Origin: Pseudomonas sp. 8O
GTDB lineage: Bacteria; Pseudomonadota; Gammaproteobacteria; Pseudomonadales; Pseudomonadaceae
Assembly (NCBI RefSeq): GCF_902506495.1
Contig: NZ_LR733267.1
Location: 372,001 to 436,000, forward strand
DNA: 64,000 nt
Reading direction: 5' to 3'
Shown: one piece after another, positions 25,001 to 32,869 of the stretch
Layout of the letters: each line of letters begins with the position of its first letter
Numbering within the stretch: position 1 is the first letter of the stretch
Position numbers and translations under genes: made by a program
The notes under the pieces: generated by a model
Databases searched by the model: none
The model's input: only the letters and a program-made list of their open reading frames with translations
What the model was told of the DNA's origin: nothing

Positions 25001-25709
25001 CCCGCGCCATCGCCTGGTCACCACCAAGTACAACCCGGCGCGCACCTGGACGGCGGAAAACTCGGTCGGCATCGGCGGCGCCTACATGTGCGTGTACGGC
25101 ATGGAAGGCCCAGGCGGCTACCAGTTCGTCGGTCGCACCCTGCAGATGTGGAACCGCTACCGCGCGGTCGAGGCCTTCGACGGCAAGCCCTGGTTGCTGC
25201 GCTTCTTCGACCAGATCCGCTTCTACCCGGTGAGTGCCGACGAACTGCTGCGCATCCGCCGCGACTTCCCGCTCGGCCGTTACCCGCTGCGCATCGAACA
25301 CAGCGAACTGGCCCTGGCCGACTACCAGCAGTTTCTCGATGACGAGGCGGAAGGCATCGACGCCTTCCGCCAGCAGCAGCGTGCCGCCTTCGATGCCGAG
25401 CGCCAGCGCTGGATCGACAGCGGCCAGGCGCATTTCGAAGTCGAGGAAGTGGCCGCCGAACTCGGCGATGACGCCCCGCTGGCAGCCGGCCAACACGGCA
25501 TCGAAAGCCATATCGCCGGCAACCTCTGGCAGGTGCAGGTCGAAGCCGGCGCCAAGGTGCAAGCCGGCGACGTGCTGGTGATCCTCGAGTCGATGAAGAT
25601 GGAAATCCCGCTCACCGCACCGATAGCCGGCACCGTGCGCGAAGTGCGTGTGCAGCCGGGTTCGCCCGTGCGTGCCGGACAGCGTGTGGTCGTAATGGAA
25701 GAAGCCTGA
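22011..25709 (+). CDS. Biotin-dependent guanidine (urea-type) carboxylase
   Basis: A 1232-residue fusion: biotin carboxylase (residues 1-450; LLIANRGAIACRILRTLREL, STAGGGGIGMR, EVNTRLQVEHGVTE), KipA-like carboxyltransferase domain (about 455-770; SVQDFPGRLGYWAVGVPPSG), KipI-like domain (about 830-1080), and biotinyl domain with biotin Lys1196 (LESMKMEIPL). It is annotated in most genomes as urea carboxylase. Guanidine riboswitches and the adjacent deiminase pair argue that guanidine is the real substrate, carboxylated with ATP and bicarbonate to carboxyguanidine. Residues about 773-829 are unusual: REP sequence and a 66-bp duplication are read through in frame. Confidence 0.9.
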   Translation: MFEKLLIANRGAIACRILRTLRELNVGGVAVYSEADAASLHIQHADEAFSLGDGPAAQTYLVVDKILAAAKSSGAKAIHPGYGFLSENAAFAEACEAAGIAFVGPTPEQLRVFGLKHTARALAKQHGVPMLEGTELLENLDAALKAGEQVGYPVMLKSTAGGGGIGMRVCRSAAELSEAFEAVKRLGQNNFSDSGVFIEKYIQRARHLEVQVFGDGQGEVLALGVRDCSVQRRNQKVLEETPAPNLPAGMADELCAAAIKLAKAVSYRSAGTVEFVYDGEAERFYFLEVNTRLQVEHGVTEQVWGVDLVRWMIELAAGDLAPLSELAKALEPSGHAIQARLYAEDPGRDFQPSPGLLTAVQFPEADGKALRIDTWVEAGCEIPPYFDPMIAKLITWQPTREQASTALDKALGDSVLYGVECNRDYLRQILSDAPFASGHPWTRCLENLVYQATTFEVLSAGTQTSVQDFPGRLGYWAVGVPPSGPMDDRALRLGNRLLGNDEGAAALEITMSGPLLRFNCDAVIAVTGAEIPLSIDGVAQPTNTALLIAAGSTLALGTLGGSGARSYLSIRGGIQVPDYLGSKSTFTLGQFGGHGGRALRAGDVLHLLPLTNREAGAQLPAELCPALPAVRELRVIYGPHGAPEYFTPGYVDSFLATDWEVHFNSSRTGVRLIGPKPEWVRDSGGEAGLHPSNIHDNPYAIGAVDFTGDMPVILGPDGPSLGGFVCLVTIIEADLWQLGQLKAGDKVRFVPVDIATARELAQNNAREYAELCRTPLAGDQPPTRIAGKPAPTQLTAPIILDLGEAATNSPRIASGLQSPIVLDIGEADTRLVARLSGDTHLLLEIGAPELDLVLRFRGHALMQALQAKQLDGVIDLTPGIRSLQVHYQPETLALQTLLDIVAGEWDAVCAARDLKVPSRIVHLPLSWDDPACQLAIDKYMTTVRKDAPWCPSNLEFIRRINDLPNLDEVYRTVFDASYLVMGLGDVYLGAPVATPLDPRHRLVTTKYNPARTWTAENSVGIGGAYMCVYGMEGPGGYQFVGRTLQMWNRYRAVEAFDGKPWLLRFFDQIRFYPVSADELLRIRRDFPLGRYPLRIEHSELALADYQQFLDDEAEGIDAFRQQQRAAFDAERQRWIDSGQAHFEVEEVAAELGDDAPLAAGQHGIESHIAGNLWQVQVEAGAKVQAGDVLVILESMKMEIPLTAPIAGTVREVRVQPGSPVRAGQRVVVMEEA
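24326..24500. repeat. REP sequence and 66-bp duplication inside the carboxylase gene
   Basis: Within the coding frame lies a hairpin GTAGGACCCCGCTTGCGGGC ... GCCAGCTCCTAC (24326-24387), then a duplicated coding piece (CATCATCCTCGACCTTGGCG at 24401; CATCGTCCTCGACATCGGCG at 24467) with a partial ATTGCATCCGGGCTAC REP between them. The frame stays open, giving PIILDLGEA and PIVLDIGEA 22 residues apart. Confidence 0.85.
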
Positions 25710-25714
25710 AAAGC

Positions 25715-26070
25715 TCGCCGCTGAAGCGCCTCCCACAGGGCCTTACCAGCCCTTGCGGGAGGCGTCCCAGCCACGACCGCGCAGGAGCGGCTTCAGCCGC
25801 GATCCACACAAACGCCGATTCCCTGTGGGAGGGGCTTTAGCCGCGATCGCTTCATGAGCCACCGCAATACCGGCAACCCCAATCGCGGATAAATCCGCTC
25901 CTACAGTCCCGTAGCCCGGATGCAATCCGGGAAAACCAGCCACCCGCCCAGCTCCACCCGGTTGAATATCGACGCACCAAACCTGTAGGAGCGGCTTCAG
26001 CCGCGAAACTCCGCCGCCAATCGCGGATGAATCCGCTCCTACGAAAAACCTTGGACGGGGCTCCTACGCA
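25715..26070. repeat. REP cluster downstream of the carboxylase
   Basis: Mostly GTAGGAGCGGCTTCAGCCGCG-type units in both orientations (25782, 25812 as TGTGGGAGGGGC, 25985, 26029) plus a GTAGCCCGGATGCAATCCGGG unit (25912). There is no gene between 25709 and 26213; an allophanate hydrolase gene, often placed here in related clusters, is absent. The last 140 bp before the next gene show no other feature. Confidence 0.8.
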
Positions 26071-26212
26071 AGGCTGCTTTGCTCGCCTTGCCGGATTGGC
26101 ACTACCCCAACTTTCATCCACACCCCATAACAGCGCCGATCATGATCACAACTGGCGCTATCCCCTCCCGACAAGCTAGCATCACGCCATTAGCCCGCTC
26201 CCGGATTCACCC

Positions 26213-27679
26213 ATGTCCCTGCGCCCCAAACGGCACACGCAAACCTCGTTGGTGTTACTGCTCCTGTTCCTGCTCGGTAGCGGCTTTCTCACGACTTCGC
26301 TGCTGAGCTACTACGCCTCGCGCGACTCGATTCGCGACCACATCATCAACACCGAGCTGCCGCTGACCTCCGATACCGTCTATTCGGAAATCCAGAAGGA
26401 CCTGGTGCGCCCCATCCTCATCTCCTCGATGATGGCCCGCGACACCTTCCTGCGTGACTGGGTGCTGGCCGGCGAACAGGACAACGGGCAGATGACCCGC
26501 TACCTGCGCGAAGTGCAGGAGCACTACGGCGCCTTCACCAGCTTCTTCATCTCTGACAGGACCAGCACCTACTACCAGGCCAAGGGCGTACTCAAGCAGG
26601 TCAAGCCGGACGAGCCGCGTGACGTCTGGTACTACCGCGTGCGCGGCCTTGAGGAGCCCTACGAGATCAACGTCGACGTCGACATGGCCAATGCCGACCG
26701 CCTGACCATCTTCATCAACTACAAGGTGCTCGACTACGACGGCAGCTTCATTGGCGCCACCGGCGTCGGCCTGGCTGTCGATGCCGTGGTCAAGCTGATC
26801 GACGAATATCAGGCGCGCTACGAACGCAGCGTCTACTTCGTCGACACCACCGGGCGCATTACCCTCACCGGCGCCCAAGGCGGACCGATGGGCGCCCAGG
26901 TCGGCGATTCACTGGCCGACGTGCCCAGCCTCGAAGGCCTGATGGAAAAACTGCCCACGCCACAGAGTGGCCAGTTCGAATACCAGGAGCAGGGCCGCGA
27001 GCACTTCCTCAACGTGCGCTACATCCCCGAACTGGAGTGGTACCTGTTCGTCGACAAGCAGGACAAGGCCCTGGCCGGCATCCGCCAGGGGCTCTACATC
27101 AACCTGCTGTTGTGCCTGTTGGTCACCGCCATCGTGCTGACCCTGGTGAGCCTGGCGATTCGTCGCTACCAGCGGCGCATCGCCGCTCTGGCCACCACCG
27201 ACAGCCTCACCGATCTGCCCAACCGCCGCGGCTTCGACATCCTCGCCGAACAGGCGCTGCAGGAGGCGCAGCGCGACAGCAGCCCGCTGTGCGCCGTGCT
27301 GCTGGACCTCGACAACTTCAAACTGATCAACGACGAGCACGGCCACCTCGCCGGCGACCAGGTGTTGCACGACTTCGCCCAGCAACTGCGCGGCACGCTG
27401 CGCCAAGCCGACATTGTCTGCCGCTGGGGTGGCGAGGAATTCATCCTGCTGCTGAAGAACACCGACCGCCAGGCCGCCCATGACCTGGCCGAGAAACTGC
27501 GCCAGCAATGCGCCGAACAGCACCATGACGTCGAAGGCCAGAGCCTGCAGGTCACCGTCAGCCTTGGCCTCAGCCAGTGGCAAGCCGGCGAGAGCCTGCA
27601 CACCCTGCTCGGCCGCACCGACCGCGCGCTGTACCGTGCCAAGCAGGCCGGGCGCGACCGCGTCTGCCTCGATCTCTGA
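26213..27679 (+). CDS. Membrane-bound diguanylate cyclase
   Basis: A 488-residue protein: N-terminal TM helix (SLVLLLLFLLGSGFLTTSLL), a large periplasmic Cache-like sensor (about residues 35-290), second TM helix (about 297-318) and a cytoplasmic GGDEF domain. The active site reads GGEEF (about residue 405), a competent variant, and RQAD five residues before it is an inhibitory I-site. It should make c-di-GMP in response to an external ligand. The gene overlaps the next by one base (TGATG). Confidence 0.92.
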   Translation: MSLRPKRHTQTSLVLLLLFLLGSGFLTTSLLSYYASRDSIRDHIINTELPLTSDTVYSEIQKDLVRPILISSMMARDTFLRDWVLAGEQDNGQMTRYLREVQEHYGAFTSFFISDRTSTYYQAKGVLKQVKPDEPRDVWYYRVRGLEEPYEINVDVDMANADRLTIFINYKVLDYDGSFIGATGVGLAVDAVVKLIDEYQARYERSVYFVDTTGRITLTGAQGGPMGAQVGDSLADVPSLEGLMEKLPTPQSGQFEYQEQGREHFLNVRYIPELEWYLFVDKQDKALAGIRQGLYINLLLCLLVTAIVLTLVSLAIRRYQRRIAALATTDSLTDLPNRRGFDILAEQALQEAQRDSSPLCAVLLDLDNFKLINDEHGHLAGDQVLHDFAQQLRGTLRQADIVCRWGGEEFILLLKNTDRQAAHDLAEKLRQQCAEQHHDVEGQSLQVTVSLGLSQWQAGESLHTLLGRTDRALYRAKQAGRDRVCLDL

Positions 27680-27882
27680 TGGACACTCAACACTGCCCGC
27701 TATGCGGCAAGAGCAACCAGTGCAGCGTCGCCGCCGGGCGTGACGAACCCTGCTGGTGCTTCGACGCGCAGATCGACCCGGCCGCGCTGCAACGCCTGAC
27801 GCCCGAGCAACGTGACCAAGCCTGTCTGTGCCCGGCCTGCGCTGGGGCGCTGAAAGCCACTGAGCCCCGCGAGCGCGACTGA
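27679..27882 (+). CDS. Cysteine-rich CWC-family small protein
   Basis: A 67-residue protein with eight cysteines in the CWC pattern: HCPLCGKSNQC, EPCWCFD, then LCPACAG. The spacing suggests one or two zinc sites. The ATG at 27679 overlaps the diguanylate cyclase stop, and the stop is 3 bp before rsuA, so it lies within an operon. Function unknown. Confidence 0.8.
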   Translation: MDTQHCPLCGKSNQCSVAAGRDEPCWCFDAQIDPAALQRLTPEQRDQACLCPACAGALKATEPRERD

Positions 27883-27885
27883 GCC

Positions 27886-28578
27886 ATGCGCCTGGACCGC
27901 TTCCTCAGCAACTTCCCCCGTTTCAGTCGCCAGGACAGTCGCCTGCTGATCAGTGCAGGGCGCCTGCGTGTGGACGGCGCGGTGGTCCACGACCCACGCC
28001 ATGAGGTCCGCGACTTCCAGCGCGTCGAGTTGGATGACGAACTGCTGCAAGCCGGGCGCAGCGCGCGCTACTGGATGCTGCACAAGCCGGTCGGCGTGGT
28101 CAGCGCCACCGAGCACGACGAACACCGCACCGTACTCGATCTGCTCGACGAGCCGGACAAGCACGACCTGCACCTGGCCGGGCGCCTAGACCTGAACACC
28201 AGCGGCCTGCTGCTGATCACCAACGACGGGCGCTGGTCGCGGCGCATCACCCAGCCGCAGCAGCGCAAGCCAAAGGTCTACCACGTCACCACCGAACAGC
28301 CGATCACCGCCGAATACGCCGAGGTCTTCGCCCAAGGCGTTTACTTCGCCTTCGAAGACCTCACCACCCTGCCCGCCCAGCTCGAGGTACTGAGCAACCA
28401 CCAAGCCCGGCTGACTCTGTTCGAAGGCCGCTACCACCAGGTCAAGCGCATGTTCGGCCACTTCCGCAATCGCGTCGTCGCCCTGCACCGCGAAAGCATG
28501 GGCGAAATCATCCTCGACCCACAGCTCGCCCCCGGCCAATACCGCGCATTGACCGATGCGGAAATCGCCAGCGTTTGA
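27886..28578 (+). CDS. rsuA: 16S rRNA pseudouridine-516 synthase
   Basis: A 230-residue pseudouridine synthase with an N-terminal S4 RNA-binding domain (MRLDRFLSNFPRFSRQD ... ISAGRLRVDG) and catalytic motif GRLDLNTSGLLLITNDG, where Asp is the nucleophile. KPVGVVSATEHDEH and GRYHQVKRMFG are further RsuA signatures. It modifies U516 of 16S rRNA during 30S assembly. RluB, RluE or RluF would be the closest alternatives, but size and sequence favour RsuA. Confidence 0.88.
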   Translation: MRLDRFLSNFPRFSRQDSRLLISAGRLRVDGAVVHDPRHEVRDFQRVELDDELLQAGRSARYWMLHKPVGVVSATEHDEHRTVLDLLDEPDKHDLHLAGRLDLNTSGLLLITNDGRWSRRITQPQQRKPKVYHVTTEQPITAEYAEVFAQGVYFAFEDLTTLPAQLEVLSNHQARLTLFEGRYHQVKRMFGHFRNRVVALHRESMGEIILDPQLAPGQYRALTDAEIASV

Positions 28579-28973
28579 TCGTCGTCCTGCGCCTGAATCT
28601 GACTACCCGACCAACGGCAGCGCTAATCGGCTACAAAGATGTGACTCACCCTTGCGTGGCTGCAAGGTAACTGCTTGAATCGAACCATAAGTCCTGAGAT
28701 GACCAACCAGTCACTACAAGACAGCTACACGTTCTTTCAGTTGCTGGCGCCCTGCGCCGACTGGATTCCTGCCTGGTAACACCGCCCTCTCCACGGCCTT
28801 GCAAAAGGCCTGGAGCGCTCGCCTGTTTCGATCCTAACTGCTTGAAATTCCTATATTTATAAAAATCTCCAGCCTGACATCATGCTGTCACGCTCAGGCG
28901 CTTTTCTGACTGCTCAATCAAATGCGAACGGCCACCCGCTCGCCTTGACACACTTGCGCCAGGAGGAAACGAC
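28579..28973. other. rsuA-phaG intergenic region
   Basis: About 395 bp without a recognisable gene. It contains a small GGCCTTGCAAAAGGCC inverted repeat (about 28796) and an AT-rich patch (TATATTTATAAAAATC, about 28853) that may be part of the phaG promoter. No convincing -35/-10 or -24/-12 pair could be fixed by eye. Confidence 0.4.
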
Positions 28974-29861
28974 ATGAGGCCAGAAACCGCAGTCGTCGAG
29001 ATCAACAGGAAGCACAAGGTACACACGGAGTTCTACGGCAATCCGGCAGCAAGCAAGACCATCATCCTGGTCAATGGCTCTCTGGCGACCACGGCCTCGT
29101 TCACGCAAACGATCAAATACCTGCAGCCGCAGTTCAACGTAGTGGCCTTCGACCTGCCCTATGCCGGCCAGTCGAAGCCGTACAACAGCGACTTCACACC
29201 CATCAGCAAGGAAGACGAAGCGGCGATCCTGCTGCACCTGATCGACCACTATGGTGCCAATTACCTGATGTCCTTCTCCTGGGGCGGTGTCGCCTCCATG
29301 CTCGCCCTGGCCCAACGCCCGGCGACGCTGGAGAAGGCCGCCATCTGCTCCTTCTCGCCGATCCTCAACGTGCCGATGCTCGACTACCTGCACAAGGGCC
29401 TGCGCTTCCTCGGTTCGGTAGATCGCGACAACATCGCCCTGCTGGTCAACAGCACCATCGGCAAGCACCTGCCGTCGCTGTTCAAGCGCTTCAACCACAA
29501 ACACATCAGCACCCTGGATGAGCACGAATACCGGCAGATGTACGCGCATATCAAGCAGGTGCTGAGCATGGAAGCGAACTGCGGCAAGGAATGCCTGCAG
29601 GCCATCGACATCCCGCTGATATTCGTCAACGGCGACCGTGACGAATACACCTCAGTGGAAGACGCCTGCCTGTTCGCCCAGCACATCGACCACGCCCAGT
29701 TCGCCGTGATCGACGATGCCGGCCACTTCCTCGACATGGAACACAAGGCCGCCTGGCTGCAAAGCCAACGCGTACTACTGGACTTCTTCAACGCCCCCAG
29801 CAAACGCCTGCAACTGCCGACGCGCGGCGAACTGCAGGAACTGCAGGCCATGGCGGTATGA
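28974..29861 (+). CDS. phaG: PhaG, 3-hydroxyacyl-ACP thioesterase/transacylase
   Basis: A 295-residue alpha/beta hydrolase whose N-terminus (MRPETAVVEI), length and body (NGSLATTASFTQT, MSFSWGG with the nucleophile Ser, VNGDRDEYTSVEDA, DDAGHFLDME with the catalytic His) closely resemble PhaG of P. putida, as remembered. It links fatty-acid synthesis to medium-chain PHA by releasing (R)-3-hydroxyacyl groups from ACP. RhlA is the near paralog, but the sequence is nearer PhaG. ATG follows CAGGAGG. Confidence 0.9.
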   Translation: MRPETAVVEINRKHKVHTEFYGNPAASKTIILVNGSLATTASFTQTIKYLQPQFNVVAFDLPYAGQSKPYNSDFTPISKEDEAAILLHLIDHYGANYLMSFSWGGVASMLALAQRPATLEKAAICSFSPILNVPMLDYLHKGLRFLGSVDRDNIALLVNSTIGKHLPSLFKRFNHKHISTLDEHEYRQMYAHIKQVLSMEANCGKECLQAIDIPLIFVNGDRDEYTSVEDACLFAQHIDHAQFAVIDDAGHFLDMEHKAAWLQSQRVLLDFFNAPSKRLQLPTRGELQELQAMAV

Positions 29862-29872
29862 ACCGGCCCAGA

Positions 29873-29906
29873 GGCGAACCGGCTGCACGACAAGCGCCGG
29901 TTCGCC
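29873..29906 (+). terminator. Hairpin terminator after phaG
   Basis: GGCGAACCGG (29873-29882) pairs with CCGGTTCGCC (29897-29906) over a 14-base loop, followed by a pyrimidine-rich CTTCATTTCC. Likely rho-independent, though with an imperfect T-run. Confidence 0.6.
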
Positions 29907-29946
29907 CTTCATTTCCCCGCCGAGTTCCGGTATAAAGGCACCCGCT

Positions 29947-30020
29947 GCGGGTGTCGTATAATGGTAATACCCTAGCTTCCCAAGCTAGAGCCGTGGGTTC
30001 GATTCCCATCACCCGCTCCA
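29947..30020 (+). tRNA. tRNA-Gly(CCC)
   Basis: A 74-base cloverleaf with encoded CCA: acceptor GCGGGTG/CACCCGC, D-arm GTATAATGGTAATAC, anticodon arm CTAGC-TTCCCAA-GCTAG with anticodon CCC, and T-arm GTGGG-TTCGATT-CCCAT. Its 3' half serves as the attachment site of the island that follows. Confidence 0.95.
29995..30020. repeat. attL: 26-bp core in the tRNA-Gly 3' end
   Basis: The last 26 bases of the tRNA are repeated perfectly at 38274-38299. The tRNA remains intact at this end, and the integrase gene lies immediately inside, the standard layout for tRNA-targeting tyrosine recombinases. Confidence 0.9.
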
Positions 30021-30035
30021 AAATCGCAAAGTTAA

Positions 30036-30059
30036 GGCCCTGTTTTTACAGGGCTTTTT
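30036..30059 (+). terminator. Terminator after tRNA-Gly
   Basis: GCCCTGT/ACAGGGC stem with a TTTTT run after it. It also lies at the 3' end of the convergent integrase gene. A functionally similar terminator follows attR at 38312. Confidence 0.8.
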
Positions 30060-31071
30060 CGTTTCCGGGTTTTGGAAGTGTCGATAAAGTGTCGAAGATG
30101 GGATTCAGCCGTAGCGCGTCCTGCAGGTGATCGGGTGACAAGTGTGCATAGCGCATGGTCATCGTCACCGAGGAGTGTCCCAGGACCTTCTGCAAGGTCA
30201 GGATGTTGCCACCGGCCATGACGAAGTGACTGGCGAAGGTGTGCCGCAGAACATGCGTGGCTTGTCCGGCCGGTAGCGTGATCGACGTCGATTGCAGCAC
30301 GCGACTGAAATGCCGGATGCAGTTCGGGAACGCCCCGTATTCCTTGAAGTAGTCCAACAGCATCCGCTCCAGGGCCGGCGCGATGGGCACGGTTCGGGTG
30401 CGCCTCGACTTGGTATTGGCGAAAGTCACGGCGCCATTCTTCACCCTGGACGGCACCAGCCCCTGAGCCTCTCCCCAACGTGCCCCGGTAGCCAGACAGA
30501 CGCGAGCGATCAGCGCCATGTGCGTGCAGTTCGGGTAGTTGTCGAAGGCCTCCAGCAGTTCGGTTATCTGTTCCTGGGTCAGATACGATAGCGGGCGTTC
30601 CTGCAGGCGTAACGGACGCACCTTGGCCAACGGGTTTGGGTAGTCGATATCGCCCAGGCGATGCAGCTCGTTGAATACCGACTTCACGTAGCCCAGGCGG
30701 TTGTTCAGCGTCTTGCCGTTGATGCCTTCAACCAGCAGCTTGCCGCGCAGGGTGCAGAACTGGTCAGCCGTGAACTTGGCCGCTACCGGGTCGCCCAGGT
30801 CGTGAGCGATGTTCGCAAGCACCTGCTTCAAGCGCTTGGAGTCGGCCAGGGTGTGGCCGTGCAGATCGTAGTAGCGGGTGAACACCTCAGAGAGCTTGCG
30901 GCGGTCCTTTGGCTTGGGTGCCCAGTCGGGCGTCTCCATCACCTTGGCCCTGCAGGACGTTTCGAAGCGTTGCGCCTCAGCTTTGGTCTTGAAGGTCTTG
31001 CGGAAGCGCCGCCCCTTGATGGGTTCTACATCGACCTTCCAGCGCCCGTCAGGCTGTTGGATGATCGCCAT
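30046..31071 (-). CDS. Tyrosine integrase, Pf-phage type
   Basis: A 341-residue tyrosine recombinase with catalytic residues in ATGARWGEAQ (Arg), HVLRHTFASH (His-x-x-Arg) and TMRYAHLS (Tyr nucleophile). The N-terminal arm-binding part opens with IIQQPDGRWKVDVEPIKGRR. It ends 26 bp from tRNA-Gly, as Pf4 integrase does in P. aeruginosa. ATG at 31071 shares a base with the upstream stop (TGATG), so rep and int are co-translated; a GTG 18 bp earlier is possible. Its 3' end contains the paired motif GTGTCGATAAAGTGTCGA, also found at the element's right ends. Confidence 0.92.
   Translation of the reverse strand: MAIIQQPDGRWKVDVEPIKGRRFRKTFKTKAEAQRFETSCRAKVMETPDWAPKPKDRRKLSEVFTRYYDLHGHTLADSKRLKQVLANIAHDLGDPVAAKFTADQFCTLRGKLLVEGINGKTLNNRLGYVKSVFNELHRLGDIDYPNPLAKVRPLRLQERPLSYLTQEQITELLEAFDNYPNCTHMALIARVCLATGARWGEAQGLVPSRVKNGAVTFANTKSRRTRTVPIAPALERMLLDYFKEYGAFPNCIRHFSRVLQSTSITLPAGQATHVLRHTFASHFVMAGGNILTLQKVLGHSSVTMTMRYAHLSPDHLQDALRLNPIFDTLSTLPKPGNEKAL
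30078..30095. promoter_or_regulatory. Left-arm paired motif GTGTCGA-N4-GTGTCGA
   Basis: Two copies of GTGTCGA 11 bp apart inside the integrase 3' end, 58 bp from attL. The same doublet with spacer AAAA lies at 35900-35917 and 38163-38180, and in slightly altered form at 42098-42115. Probable arm-type binding sites for integrase or an excisionase. Confidence 0.6.
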
Positions 31072-32351
31072 CAGATCGCCCTGCCCCACCTGACGTGCCG
31101 TTCCTCCAGGATGTTCTTGAGGTGCTTGTAGAGCCCATCCTCGTCCATCCCCTTGGCGGCGTAGTGGTCACGAATCACCGGCCAGCATTCCCAATCCTTG
31201 AGCCGGTAAAAGCCCTTTCTAGCGCCCACTCGCTCCCGTGCCAGCAGGCTTACGAAGTTTCCCAGGAACAGTTCCACGTTCTTGCCGGAGAAGCCTCGAG
31301 AGGTCTTGTAGTTGCGCTTGTACTCGGTGTCATCGAGCAGCGAATCGACCGGCAGATCAACGCGGGCGTCTTCACGTAGCAGGGTCCAGATCGGTTCGTA
31401 GTACCCAGGGCGAGCCAGCAACTTGAATTGCTGCATGCCGTAGCGCCAGAGGCCATCCAAGTGAGGCGTGAAGGCGGCATAGCTGTTGGTGTCGATGGCG
31501 TTGCCGGTGTGCAGATCGACGGAGCCAGAGGCGAATTGCTGGATCACCGAATGGTGGTAACGCAGCTCTACGCGCCACACGGTCTGATCGCGGTTGTAGT
31601 TGTCCGGGTCGCCTTCGTCGAAGCTGTCACGACGCCGCCAGACGCCTTCCCAGTAGTCGAGCTTGTCGGTGGCCTTGGCCTGCTCGGTCTTGTTGTAGAT
31701 CGCCAGCTGGACGCCACCGGCAGAACCAAACATGTAGGTCTCGCCGCGACCGTAGACGCTGCTTTTCGTGTCCCAGGTAATTTCCTTGATGCCAGAGATA
31801 TCGCGGGCGGATCGGGCGCGGCAGTGCATGCGGGCCACCAGATCAGCGGGCGGTTGCCAGCCTTGAACATCCAGGGCGAGATGGACCGCGCATTGGTTGC
31901 GTTCGATGTGGGTGAGGATCTGCTCGGCGTAGAAATCCATCCGGGCTTGCAGGCGCTCAGGCGACAGGCTGTCGATGGCATGGGGTGACACTTCGATTTT
32001 CAGGTGCGGGCCGATGTTCTCGACTTTGGCGTTGTAGTTCTTGAGCAGCAGCACAAAGCCCAGGTCGGCGTTCTGCAGCTTGTACTGGTAGCCAGAATCC
32101 TTGCTGACACGGCCTGCATGCCAACGCTCTCCCGCGAAGTCGACGATGGTGCCGGGTTTGTCGAACAGGCACAGCAGCTCCGGCCGGAGCAGGCCCCGGT
32201 ACAACTGGCGGACGGTATCGACGCCGCAGTGCAGCAGGCGGACTTTCGACAGGTCTACGAAACGTGCAGAACCCGGATCGATGAACAGCCGACCGTTCAC
32301 GTCTTCACGTGCCAGCATGTCGAGTCTCAGGAAGTCTTTTGGCTTTTTCAC
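31071..32351 (-). CDS. Phage/plasmid replication initiation protein
   Basis: A 426-residue protein in the place held by the replication initiator of Pf filamentous phages (directly upstream of the integrase). Motifs such as VQLAIYNKTEQ and QTVWRVELRYHHSV resemble the replication-initiation-factor (Rep_trans) family used in rolling-circle replication. The start is GTG at 32351 with AGGTGA five bases ahead; the next ATG is 33 bp downstream. It implies the element can replicate as a circle. Exact family membership is by eye. Confidence 0.75.
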   Translation of the reverse strand: MKKPKDFLRLDMLAREDVNGRLFIDPGSARFVDLSKVRLLHCGVDTVRQLYRGLLRPELLCLFDKPGTIVDFAGERWHAGRVSKDSGYQYKLQNADLGFVLLLKNYNAKVENIGPHLKIEVSPHAIDSLSPERLQARMDFYAEQILTHIERNQCAVHLALDVQGWQPPADLVARMHCRARSARDISGIKEITWDTKSSVYGRGETYMFGSAGGVQLAIYNKTEQAKATDKLDYWEGVWRRRDSFDEGDPDNYNRDQTVWRVELRYHHSVIQQFASGSVDLHTGNAIDTNSYAAFTPHLDGLWRYGMQQFKLLARPGYYEPIWTLLREDARVDLPVDSLLDDTEYKRNYKTSRGFSGKNVELFLGNFVSLLARERVGARKGFYRLKDWECWPVIRDHYAAKGMDEDGLYKHLKNILEERHVRWGRAI

Positions 32352-32545
32352 TTGGTCACCTATTGCTGATTAATGCGGATGTTTTCGTCCTACTTTCTGA
32401 CGTGTTACAGGGGCGTCAGGCGGCGGGCGCGCCGCGTGGCACCAGCGCCCGTTGCGCTACACTGACTCGGCGCTGGTGTCAGCTCGCGGCGTGCGGCGCC
32501 CCCGACGCAGCCGAACCCGTCTCGGCTGCGCCGAGACACACACGG

Positions 32546-32860
32546 CTACGTCAGGGGCTTGCACCGCTCTTGCTTCATCCATCGTTCAAGCTCCTTGAAT
32601 GGGTCTGGTTCGATCAGGCAGTTCTGTTCCTGGATGTAGGAAGGCACCTGGGGGCGATCAAAGGGCGGGAGGCTGGCGTACCAGAGGAAGGCGCTCAGCA
32701 GCGCCAGGAACATGAGGTGCAGGAAGTCAGCGAAGTGCAGCGGGCGGGGCTGGATCAACACCAAGGGCTTTGCCCTTGTCATCCCACTCTTGCCGCCGAG
32801 GGCTCGGGAGCGCGGGGCGGTGAAGCTGCCCCACTCTCCCGTGGTCAGGCTCGTTTTCAT
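32546..32860 (-). CDS. Small membrane protein of the element
   Basis: A 104-residue protein with one predicted TM helix (HLMFLALLSAFLWYASLPPF, about 47-66) and a charged C-terminus (DPFKELERWMKQERCKPLT). It lies between the replication gene and the small phage-like genes, a position that in Pf phages holds structural genes, but I see no coat-protein or Zot similarity. No clear ribosome site, so the start is uncertain. The gap 32352-32545 holds no recognised gene. Confidence 0.5.
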   Translation of the reverse strand: MKTSLTTGEWGSFTAPRSRALGGKSGMTRAKPLVLIQPRPLHFADFLHLMFLALLSAFLWYASLPPFDRPQVPSYIQEQNCLIEPDPFKELERWMKQERCKPLT

Positions 32861-32869
32861 GGCGTGGGG

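Noticed and set aside
22011..25709. Plain urea carboxylase annotation
   Set aside because: Riboswitch class and the UAAP1/2 neighbours favour guanidine as substrate; urea is kept as an alternative because the key active-site residue was not verified.
28974..29861. RhlA (rhamnolipid precursor synthase)
   Set aside because: N-terminus and motifs follow PhaG, and no rhlB-like gene is adjacent.
30032..30478. A 148-codon alternate-frame ORF over the integrase 3' end
   Set aside because: It overlaps the catalytic region of the integrase in another frame and has no signal of coding.
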